Positions 27,101 through 36,631 of a DNA stretch of 64,000 nucleotides are shown here, piece after piece. Below the pieces are notes generated by a model that was not told where the DNA came from, did no database searches, and saw only the letters and a program-made list of their open reading frames with translations. Source of the stretch: Tubulanus polymorphus (taxonomy: Eukaryota; Nemertea; Palaeonemertea; Tubulaniformes; Tubulanidae); the NCBI RefSeq assembly GCF_964204645.1, contig NC_134030.1:2581855-2645854 (forward strand), given 5' to 3'. How positions within the stretch are numbered: the stretch's first letter is position 1; each line of letters starts with the position of its first letter. A program made the translations under genes and the position numbers.

Positions 27101-28175
27101 ATCTAAAGTTTGTGGGTTAATAAGTTCGATTCTGTTGGCCTCATCTGTGCGCTGTGCAAGTTGGTCGATTTTTGACGAGTAGTAGTTCTCAAACTGGGTT
27201 TTTCTCGAAGTTGAAATTTTGCTGCAATGATTAAAAGAAGATATCCTGTAATGACCAAATATTTCAATAAGAATTAATCGTAATAATTTCATGTATATCA
27301 AGTTACCTTTTATGATGGCTGGTTTCATTATTGGCGCGATTATCTTATTAGTTGACTGTTTAATGAGTTCGATCCTAGTTGGCTGTGCACCGTTCAAGTT
27401 GGTTGATTTTTGAGTGGTAGTTGTTCTCAAACTGGGTTTTTTCGCATAATTGAAATTTAGCTGCAATGATCAAAAGAAGATATCCTTTAATGACAAAATA
27501 TTTCAATAAGAATTAATCGTAATAATTTCATGTATATCAAGTTACCTTTTATGATTGCTTGGTTCGTTATCGGCAATTATCTTATTAATTGGTTGGTAAA
27601 TGAGTTCGATTCTGTTGGCCTCATCTGTGCGCTGTGCAAGTTGGTCGATTTTTGACGAGTAGTAGTTCTCAAACTGGGTTTTTCTCAAAGTTGAAATTTT
27701 GCTGCTATGATTAAAAGAAGATATCCTGTAATGGAAAAATATTTCAATAAGAATTAATCGTAATAATTTCATGTATATCAAGTTACCTTTTATGATTGCT
27801 TGGTTCGTTATCGGCGTGGATCATCTAAAGTTTGTGTGTTAATGAGTTTGATCCTGTTGGCCCCATCTGTGCGCTGTTCAAGTTGGTCGATTATAGGCGA
27901 GTAGTTGTTCTCAAGCTGGGTTTTTTCTCATAGTTGAAATTTAGCTGCAATGATCAAAAGACGATATCCTTTAATAACAAAATATTTCAATAAGAATTAA
28001 TCGTAATAATTCTATGTATATCAAGTTACCTTTTATGATTGCTGGTTTCATTATCGGCGATTATCTTATTAGTTGATTGGTAAATGAGTTCGATCCTAGT
28101 TGGCTGTGCGCCATTTAAGTTGGTCGATTTTTGACGAGTAGTTGTTCTCAAACTGGGTTTTTTTTCGCATAGTTG
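9165..28175. repeat. higher-order satellite array (~19 kb)
   Basis: A continuous tandem array of roughly 85-90 monomers. Three monomer types are about 242 bp (A, B, D) and two are about 194 bp (C, E). In 14212-16441 they follow the order A-B-C-D-E twice, with A at 14212, 15327 and 16442, giving a 1115-bp higher-order unit. Elsewhere, for example about 17993-20611, a B-C-D-E unit of 873 bp repeats without A. Core copies differ at only a few positions, while monomers near both edges (about 9165-10000 and 24960-28175) are clearly more diverged. The short types lack a 48-bp internal segment. A recurring 61-codon plus-strand frame beginning MYIKLPF appears mainly in A-type monomers and is not supported as a gene. 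Confidence 0.95.
27546..27725 (-). other. candidate symmetric exon within a satellite monomer
   Basis: On the minus strand this edge monomer reads as a 180-nt open block preceded by TTTCCATTACAG and followed by AAAAG|GTAACTT, both good splice signals. The block is phase 2 at both ends, so copies could be joined without changing frame. The predicted peptide includes TQFENYYSSKIDQLAQRTDE, which has a heptad-like, coiled-coil-prone character. Most other monomers keep the GTAACTT donor and a TTGCAG acceptor but carry stops or frameshifts in this frame. This is an inference from signals; no transcript is known to me. Confidence 0.3.
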
Positions 28176-28204
28176 ATTATCGGTAAGGTCTCCTAAGTTG
28201 GTTG

Positions 28205-28357
28205 TCTAATTTTACATTTCTTTGCTCTTTTTTTCGTGTAAATAGTCCGAAAGTTTACAAGGTTTAAGATAATTTCGTCTAATTTTTACATTTCTTTGGT
28301 TTTTTTTTTCATGTAAATAGTCCGAAAGCTTACAAGGTCGTAATTTTGTCTAATTTT
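28205..28357. repeat. two-copy tandem duplication
   Basis: A stretch containing ACATTTCTTTG, a T-run, GTGTAAATAGTCCGAAAG and TTACAAGG is present twice in tandem with a few differences, directly beyond the end of the satellite array. Confidence 0.75.
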
Positions 28358-28829
28358 TTTTGGTTTAGGTTTTTTCAAAATCGGAAATCGAAGTACAGAT
28401 ATAGTTGTGTGATCGGCGGTCGATTTCACATAAATTTCTTTTTCTTTAAATCCGAGCACATAATTGTGAAATTTGGTTCCGGTTCATTCAATTAATCTCG
28501 CAACCAGTCTGAACCGGCAAGCGACTGATTGGGGTCAATTAAGTTGACTGCCTATTTTAATACATCGAGATTTGGAATATCTATATTACAAGGTTGAAGA
28601 TCATTTTTATACGTTTTATGTTTAGTTGATTAGTAGTATAGCTGAAAAAAGAGCAGAATCTGGTGAGCAGAAAATCCTTTCGAATATCACTGATCATGAT
28701 TAACGTGTCAATTCATATATATATATATATAAGATCAGCAATGTGGACCGGTAAGTAGATTTTGATAATAGTCGATTATCAAAAATAACTATATGAAATT
28801 CAACTCATATCGTAATTCATATTTATTCA

Positions 28830-31450
28830 AGATATCTAAGCAATGGTTGATTATTATAGTTTAAAAACAATTCGACTAAAGCATCTCTAGGAATACCAGA
28901 GTTACAACAAATTTAATAATGCATAATCAATGTTATCAAATTGTTTTTGTACTGATTCCCTATATACTTTTCGATTGTCAGCTAAACCATGTTCGTATTA
29001 TCAAATTAACTTCATCGTCAATTAATAAACTTTAAGAGATATGTTTTCTACCCATAGGTGGTGACATCTGTGCCCAGTGAATGTTATTCTAATCCATTCC
29101 AGTAATTCTAAATATTGCTCCTTATATATACAATAATCTTGTAATTATGATAATATGACTAACTGTGCGCTGCCAGCATTGAGCACACTGATCCTGGTCA
29201 ACATGGTTCTACGGATTTAAGAAACCTTGAATCATTCCATGACAAATCCAGAATTCTGCAAAGCCTTAAAGATTCAATAAATCCCACGCACAAAGGACAG
29301 AGTTTAAACACACCCTGTTTTCTTTAGATATCAAGCAATTAGATTATACAGTTTTCTTATCAGCCCCTACGGTTTAGATTTGAGAACTTTTACCTTATAT
29401 GAAGATGCTGAATTAATCTTCATCTTAGATAACTAATCACTCAATTTATTTCCTAGCTATAATTAAAATTGTCTCTGACAATATTTTATGCGGGGCTTGA
29501 TATTTCTACACGACAAGAATTTCAGATCTGGTTTCGATTGATCACTATTTCGAAATGCTGATTTTGCATCAGAGCTTTTGATATCTAGTTTGACGAATCC
29601 AGAATTCCCCAAAACCTAACTGATTCAACAGATCCCACACACATGTGGCCCAGTTATGACGCAGGTGACATTGCACAATAGTCTCATCCACTACACTATT
29701 TTTTAAATAATTTTCACTTATATTCATTACATTGAATTAATTTTAATTAATCTTCTAGATATCTAAGCGATCCTTTTATTAGTAATCATACTAGCTACAT
29801 TTTAATTTTCAGTTGAACATGGAGCCTGAAAATCTACATGAGTAGAATTTCAGATGTGGTGAATTCATTACTATTTGAATTCATCAGAAATTAAGATAAA
29901 AGCACATTTAAGTGGTAAATTAGAAATTCCCTTATAGCCGAATTGCTATATAATCTTTATATCCCTTTTATAATAGTACACTGTGTATAAGGACCAAAAG
30001 ACCTTGTTATGACCGGACCACCCTGGTGCGTTGCAAGACATGATGCTAGAAAAAAGTTTGAAGGAGAGGGGTTAGTAAAAGAGAGCTATTAGCAAGAGGA
30101 ATAAGACCTAAGTTTAGGATATCCTGTCAGAATAAGGCTCTCAATCTGACATACACAGTGAAATTGAAATATTCCCCCTTCCAAATTCAGGAATGTATTT
30201 GTGCACGTACAGATTTGTTTTATCTCCCTTCGATCGGAAGTTAATCTGCGTGAAATGATTTTGGCAATATGTATCAAAACATATACAGCTGTATGAAGAC
30301 ACAATAGGTTCACAAGATACAGATAAATAAATGTGCTCAGATACACATGTATCAGCTAAATTTTAAATGTCCATGGACCTGAATTAAAAACAATTTCACA
30401 TAACATATTGAATTTACCTTAATCGTAGATATCTTGTAGTAATACATTAATGAGTTATTCACCTTTGATTCTAATTGTCAGTTAAACAATATCTATTATG
30501 CGTTACTTGACACACAGTATGGCTTTTGATGAATCAGTTAGGTTTAGGTAAATTTTGGAAATTGTGAAGAACATGACCAGTTGCCCTACCATAAGCACAG
30601 CAGTGAGAGATGTTAATACTAATCAGTCGATGAGACTGATTCAGATGTGCTCATACATATATCAGCTATATTTAAATCATTCAGTTTTACGACATTCATA
30701 GTATTACCTGTATTACATACCGTATAAACAGTTTTTGATCTTAGAAATATTGAATTCATCTTAATTGTGGATCTAAGCCATTGGTTAATGAGCAATTTTT
30801 CCTAGCTATATATATGATAATTGTCAGTTAAACAATAATCATAGCGAAAAACAAGGCACAGAGTATGGCTGTTGGGAATGATTTGAACCAATTAAAGCTT
30901 TGTTTTATTCTAGATTTGTCAAAGTGCTGAGACCTAATCACAGTTTCTAAAAGACCCGCAGTCCATAGTTTTCCCCATATATATTACACCAGATCTCGAT
31001 ATAGCCCTAGACACTATTTTATACATCTTTCCCCCAGTTATTCATCAATGCAATGGGTAAAGCAGCATATATTATAGGCTATACTGTAAAGTGCCCCAAT
31101 GTTTAAAAATGACATATGTATCAATATATTATTTGTAAAAAAATCTATTAACCGACGATAAAGTTTAATAGATATATATCTTTACAAGTAAAGCCAGTCT
31201 AAATGTATATGGGGCCTTAAATAATCTATATGTGAAGAATTTCTCGTCAAACATTACAAGATATTGAATGATTGCTAATATCTAAGCGATTGGTTAATTA
31301 GTAAATTGTCCTATCTATATCTTGATTGTCAGTTAAACAAGCCATATGAGGCCTGAAATATCAATCATTTCATCTAATATTGTAAATATTCAAGCAATCA
31401 TTGCCCTAGCTATATTTCAATTTACTTTTAACAATATACCGGCCATAGAG
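28830..31450. repeat. strongly diverged tandem repeat region
   Basis: A composite phrase (GATATCTAAGCRATTGGTTAAT, then CCTAGCTATAT, then TTGTCAGTTAAACAAT) recurs in degenerate form near 28832, 29325, 29755, 30425, 30770 and 31275. The spacing is irregular, roughly 350-650 bp. No coding frame is supported; the minus-strand frame at 30089-30346 is not convincing. Confidence 0.6.
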
Positions 31451-31898
31451 CTTCAATAAAGTAGTGTGAGAATGGTGAGCTTGACCAGCATCTGTATCCT
31501 CACTAGTGCCTATGCATTCTACCCCAGATATGAAAAATCAACTTAGCTTTATGTATGTATGCATTCCTGTTGCCATGCAGGATGAGACTGCCAGGTTTGG
31601 TTGCGGCAGGTCTTTCGGTGTTTGGTTCATTCAACATGGAGTCTTTTGTGGGCACTTCTAGTGGGTAGATTTTAGATGGGCCTTTCCGGATTAACCTGAA
31701 ATGAGTAGAAGAACGATATTCTGTAGTTACACAATCCTTTCTGTATCATACATTGTAATTTACACATGTATCAACTTAACTTTCAATATTACTGAGTTCA
31801 GTGTTCTTTTTTCGCCATCTTCTGTAGTCGCCTTCAGCATCTTCTTCTTCATCTTGGGAGTCCTGAAAAAAAAGAGAAGAGCGATGAAAACCTGGTAC

Positions 31899-32115
31899 GG
31901 AACAAAACTAATGTCCGAAAGCTTTTCAGCTCTCCGTCGCCGGTCACATGCCGAGAACACCAGACAAAGAGCCAGCCAGGAATATACTGCCCTCTACACG
32001 CCCTCACACAGAACACAAAAACCAGGATGACGACGCCTTACTTTCACCATTTACCGACAGGGTGTGCCGGGTGACATCAGTAACTGACAAACCTATCAAA
32101 TTGCCCAAGCCAAAA
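31899..32115 (+). pseudogene. LINE C-terminal fragment, plus-strand copy
   Basis: The DNA from GGAACAAAACTAATGTCCG onward matches, in opposite orientation, the fragment at 32415-32630. In the better-preserved minus copy the protein reads as a basic stretch followed by FAGHMSRMPD, resembling the R-x-x-GHV-x-R-x-x-D motif near the end of many LINE reverse transcriptases. In this copy the frame is shifted and interrupted. It is a decayed retrotransposon tail. Confidence 0.45.
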
Positions 32116-32159
32116 ATAGGGCAGCGCAACTGGATTGCCCGCACTAGCATCAAAGGAAG

Positions 32160-32385
32160 ACAAGACTTAGCCCTGCCCGAAGCAACCCACGCGGAACCAA
32201 TGAATACTAACACTCAAGGGAAGACAGGGAAATTAATCCCTGCCCGAAGCAATCCCTTAAAAGGAATCAATGAAAATGCTAGCATCCAAGTGATCCCACA
32301 GTGAATCAATGAATCCTAGCACGCAAAGGAAGACAGGGAAATTAATCCCTGTCCGAAGCAATCCCTGAAAAGGAATCAATGAATA
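32160..32385. repeat. three-copy ~60-bp tandem repeat between inverted LINE tails
   Basis: A unit containing GGGAAATTAATCCCTG, CCCGAAGCAATCCC and GGAATCAATGAATRCTAG is repeated about three times with partial deletions. The GGGAAATTAATCCC core is itself palindromic. It sits between two inverted LINE-like fragments. Confidence 0.65.
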
Positions 32386-32414
32386 CTAGTAGACAGTCCA
32401 ACTTTACCACTCCA

Positions 32415-32850
32415 TTTTTAACCTGTGCAATCCGACTGACTTGCCCGTCATTGACGTCACCCAGCACACTCTGTTGATACGTGGGGAGAGTGAGGTCTTG
32501 TCATCCTGGTTTTCGTGTTCCGTATGAGGGCATGTAGAGGGCAGCCATTTCCTGACCGACTCTTTGTCTGGCATCCTCGACATGTGACCGGCGAAGGAGA
32601 GCTGGCGCTTTCGGACATTAGTTTTGTTCCAGCAAACGTTGAAAATCGACATGGAAATCGGCCCTGAAAAATAAAACGGATTAGACCCTGAAAAATAAAA
32701 CGGATTAATAAACACGGAACAGTACAGGACAGTATGGAGACGAACAGTAACACATAAAACATAAAGACGTCGTTCCTCAGGAAGCAGGAACAGGAGCGCA
32801 GCGAAGATCGCCAGGATCATGATCGCCAGGAGAATCCACGGAAGCATGTC
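32415..32850 (-). pseudogene. LINE C-terminal fragment, minus-strand copy
   Basis: A minus-strand open frame of 147 codons starts with a hydrophobic stretch (MLPWILLAIMILAIFAALLF) and then passes into VRKRQLSFAGHMSRMPD and a Cys/His-containing tail. The second half resembles the extreme C-terminus of LINE reverse transcriptases (basic run, then GHxxRMPD). The first half is unrelated by eye and may be host DNA or another element. A short duplicated phrase, CCTGAAAAATAAAACGG, occurs twice at about 32663-32705. The frame may be open by chance. Confidence 0.4.
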
Positions 32851-32860
32851 TGCACAGTGT

Positions 32861-33620
32861 GAGAGAGCGGAGGTGAATGAGCTCGCCTATGCTTATACAC
32901 TGTGGTCAGCTGGTGACGTATTCCAATTGTGATCAATAGCGCGTATGAATGTTATCAACAACTCTGAAAAACCGCAATTGTGTCTCTATTGTTGAATGGA
33001 TTTACATTGAGAGCTTATAGGCCTAGAAGGTTCCACTGGGTTGAACACGCGCCAGTATCCAGCTGAACAATATCGTGGAAATATAAGGCCATAAAATAAA
33101 TTATATACGGTACTTCATTACCAACAGCTCCCCTCCGAATCCGGAATCTTTAACCGCCGCCACCTGTTTTTTTTCTCAGATTTTATAATAATTCAAACTA
33201 TAGACCGATAGCTCTCCAGTTACTAAGTTCACGCCAACAAAATCTTACACAAAAGTCATCTATTTTTTCTGCAAAACATTGCGTAAACACTTGAAGAAAC
33301 GATCAGCTGATGCCGTCTGAACATTCGGTCGGACGCTGCGCGAGTTCACTAAGTTTATTGATTATTTTATAGTACACGTTCCAGCTGCACAGTCCCGCTT
33401 TGAGTTTTAGGCCAAAAGAAATGATACTTGTTTCTCATTCCCGGCCTGGTCAGAAATTAACGTTAAAAATCGTAAAAATACAATGCTACCTTAATACCTT
33501 CTTTCGAAGATGAAAATAAAAACCGGCAGGGTGGGTCAATTATGAGTTAGTCTAAGTCGTTGATGAGTAATTAGTCTAAGTCGTGGTTCCGTAACATCGA
33601 CTGGTATTTAAACTCTAAGG
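32861..33620. other. non-coding spacer
   Basis: No supported gene, RNA or repeat. Confidence 0.4.
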
Positions 33621-33736
33621 ACTAGTTGCATAGACAGGACATAAGTCCAAAAGTGGTCTTAAATCTTAAGACTGATCTTAAGATGTTAGATTTGCTATAG
33701 AACTAAATTGGTCTAAGAATATGCAACCGGCCCCAG
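33621..33736. mobile_element. palindromic MITE (family III)
   Basis: The element runs from ACTAGTTGCATAGACAGGAC to GAATATGCAACCGGCCCC, with the internal palindrome-rich phrase TCTTAAATCTTAAGAC. It matches, with divergence, elements at 45077-45201 and 45763-45902 in CEP70 introns. Confidence 0.6.
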
Positions 33737-35200
33737 TGTGCATTTCCGGACAGGAGTCTCGAAATCATATTGTGTGCCTTCTGTTAGCAAAGGGAGCATT
33801 TTGAACTCTTGTTTCTTAAAAAACCATTGTTTTTGCAGTGTTAAAAAAACCAGAATTAGTTTAGATACCGTATAAAGTAATTTTTATATTTTGTTCAGTG
33901 CTGATGATGGATGATGATGATGATTCTTGTCTTGGATTTGGAGAATATATTTTCGTTTACTTTTAGTTTTTTATTGCATCACTGACTTATTCACGTGATT
34001 GTATGATAAGTAATGGCGTTTCTTTGATTTACATAAAGCTTATATATATATATATATATACCGGAACGCTTTGAAGCCACGGGAGAAAAAGCCACGGTCA
34101 GGAATGATCCAAGGTTTTGGCTGCTAAACTAGGCAGACTGAGCCCCTCGCTTTATATTGTTTCCATTCTGGCTATTAGAAAAATAAGAGTTGACTTGCCC
34201 TGAAAATTGAAAAAAAAAACAGGAAGAGGAATGATCCAACATCTTTGACAAAAACCAGATCCTGTACTTGTAATTTTTTTAAGATTTTCAGTGGAAACTG
34301 TTTTTAAATAAAAATAAGGCCGGTGGAAATATGTCAAATTTCACTGATGGAAAAAATAAAATAAAATGCTGCCTGCCGCTGGCCTGGTCAATTTTTGGGC
34401 AGTTTTCCTTCATAAATATAAGGAACAAGGTATCATTTGGCCTTTGGCCTTGGTGAGGGATTGTTCAGTAAGGATTTAGCCTTCGGGAGATGCTATCCCC
34501 TAGTGTCGTCATATGTAGGCCCTATCAATTGATGCTTTATGCATGATTGTATTTTGTCATTGTTTGTCTCATGTGTAAATGTCAAGATTGGTCACTGTCT
34601 CCTTCGATGACAATGTTTTTACAACTTCTGATATATAAAAATCAAGTATTTATTTGCCGCTCAATGAATCTCCAATAAAGTCTCCAAGAAGGCGTACTAA
34701 AGGCGTACATTACATTGATCAAAAGGCGTACATTACCAGCAACATCGCATACATCATATTTGGTTAAAACGTTGTCACAGATTGCTCAACGATTCAACCG
34801 TGACGGGAGAGTCTGAACAAAATTTAGGGACAGGAATATCCAGATGGAATTATCCATAAATATTTTCTAAGCCGTCACGGATCAGGCTCTTTATTATTTT
34901 AGACATTAATTCCTGAAATATTGCAAAAACGTTTTCCGCTGCTGAATGGGAATTCTAAGTAGCGGCCCGCTACAACATTGGCCCTGTCGGGGACGTGCAG
35001 TCCGACTGACCATCTGGAACAAGAAAAATGGTAATTCCATCAATAAATACATATTATTTAGCATATAAACAACTTAATCGTGTCAAGAACTTCCCAATAG
35101 TGCCCAAAAGGAATTTAATTTGATCCATTTTCAATTTTTTTGTTGAAAGTTAGGGACATCAGATTAGCGAAGAATGATCCAGCCACCAGAACGCGCATCT
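33737..35200. other. non-coding spacer
   Basis: Only a short (TA)n run at about 34038-34060 is notable. The minus frame at 34152-34337 has no recognisable features. Confidence 0.4.
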
Positions 35201-35519
35201 CAGACGTTTTAATGATCAATATTTTCTTGGGGGAGGGCCCCAAACCCCGCCCTTCGTGACATCTGCGCGCCGCGGGTTCGGCGTCCGAGTGCTGTTCTAT
35301 CTAGGATTTTCGTTGGAGTTATGGCGATGGGCGAAAGGTGGTATAACGAGTACACTATTTTACATATACTACGAAATGAACTGTGCACTAGGAAATTTTT
35401 GGCAATAGGTGAATTTGGCGGTTGGCGGTAGACGTGTACATCAATAGTTTCAATAAATTTGAATTTAAACTCGAACTCAGTGGCTACTTGTGTACTGTGA
35501 TTTAGATTGAACTGTGCGA

Positions 35520-35610
35520 TCCGGTCGCGCCAACCAATTAGCTGGTAGCTCGTCTCTGATCGACTAATCAAATCATTCCGGATTGGGCGTGGTCTTTATT
35601 TTGATTGGTG
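35520..35610. promoter_or_regulatory. CCAAT-box cluster, possible promoter
   Basis: One CCAAT (35534-35538) and two inverted CCAAT boxes (ATTGG within 35581-35586 and 35603-35608) occur within 75 bp, together with GGGCGTGG. Such clusters are typical of TATA-less promoters bound by NF-Y. It could be a distal promoter for the zinc-finger gene about 1 kb downstream or for a minus-strand transcript. Assignment is an inference. Confidence 0.35.
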
Positions 35611-36063
35611 GCTTCAAAGTGATCAAGGGTTAATACTTTTTTACGGCATGTGCAGGTGGTATTATGAATCCGCGATTTGAAGTAAATTGTGGAGGCCAGG
35701 AAGTGTAAAATAATGAAGAAGTGTAGTGTCTTTTCGCTTTAATACTTCTCACTCATCCAAGTGTCCAAAGTCGTCTAGCTGAAGCCGTTGAATTGTGGTA
35801 AAGCCAAAGCCTGTGTAGAAATGTGTAAGCTCCATCATTTCATTTGGTAGGGCTAATAAATCACTCTGACTTCGACATATAGAGGCCTAAGATGGTCTGC
35901 AGTCCAGACTCTTCCCTACCTCCTCAGTACGGTACTACTAACTGAACAGTAGTGTGTCACTGTCAGCAGAGTAGGAAGAAAGATGCCGCGGTGATGGCAT
36001 CGAATCCTGGGGAAAGACGAAAGTGGTCTGGCACAGAGTCAGCGGGGCCTAGCTCAAATTTTT

Positions 36064-36181
36064 CGGTCTAACTGCAGTTTGGGTCACCTATCCACTGGGT
36101 GGCGCTAGTGTTATTAAAGAATAGTGTTATGGTAAGGTTAGGTACATAACCATTAGGGACACCTAAACTGCAGTCATACCG
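36064..36181. mobile_element. short inverted-repeat element with ACTGCAGTTT ends
   Basis: The left end CGGTCTAACTGCAGTTTGGG and right end CACCTAAACTGCAGTCATACCG are inverted repeats with a few mismatches. About 118 bp, no coding capacity, MITE-like. Confidence 0.5.
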
Positions 36182-36275
36182 AGGGTCCAGAAGGTTCCGT
36201 TTTACCCCTAGGGATAGGATTAGGGTTAGGTGAGGTACTATAAAAAAGATACTTAAAACATTCGGTTGGTTTTCA

Positions 36276-36345
36276 GCGAGCTCGGTGGTCTAGTGATATG
36301 ATGCTGCGCTAATAATTCTTCCCGTGTTCGAGTCTCGTTCAATCC
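36276..36345 (+). repeat. tRNA-like SINE head
   Basis: The stretch carries an A-box-like GGTGGTCTAGTGATATG and, about 40 bp later, a B-box-like GTGTTCGAGTCTC, the arrangement of an internal RNA polymerase III promoter. It does not close into a clean cloverleaf with a matching acceptor stem, so I read it as a tRNA-derived SINE remnant rather than a functional tRNA gene. Confidence 0.45.
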
Positions 36346-36408
36346 GCTCTAATTTCTCTAACTCTGTTCTCCACACTTTCCTTGAATTGTCTAAGTCGCG
36401 CATCTCTG

Positions 36409-36440
36409 TGCGCATGCGCGGTGTAAATCAGCCAATCAGC
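36409..36440 (+). promoter_or_regulatory. NRF1-type palindrome and CCAAT box upstream of the zinc-finger gene
   Basis: TGCGCATGCGC at 36409-36419 is the classic palindromic NRF1 site, and a CCAAT box follows at 36433-36437. Both lie about 200 bp upstream of the zinc-finger start codon. A pyrimidine-poor TTTTAG acceptor-like site ends at 36621, so a short 5' UTR intron may separate this promoter from the coding exon. Confidence 0.55.
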
Positions 36441-36631
36441 GACGATGTACGGTAAAATAGCAGAAATAAACACTTAGCCGTATATGGTAAAATATCCACT
36501 GCCCAAATTTCTTGACCCCCATCAATTAGTTAGTAGGGGTAGGCCTATCCTTCTTAACCGCAGTCTTACAGACATGGGTCATGATTTTATAACGTCAAAA
36601 GATATTATTATTAAATTTTAGATGAATAACA

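Noticed and set aside
9165-28175. CRISPR-like array or rDNA/5S-type gene array
   Set aside because: There are no unique spacers, monomers are contiguous, the context is eukaryotic, and no Pol III boxes or rRNA-like sequence are visible.
35209-35571. 120-codon minus-strand frame
   Set aside because: No recognisable motif; it overlaps a CCAAT-rich promoter-like region and could easily be open by chance.
36276-36345. Functional tRNA gene
   Set aside because: Box A and B-like motifs exist but a paired acceptor stem and clean anticodon arm could not be formed by eye.
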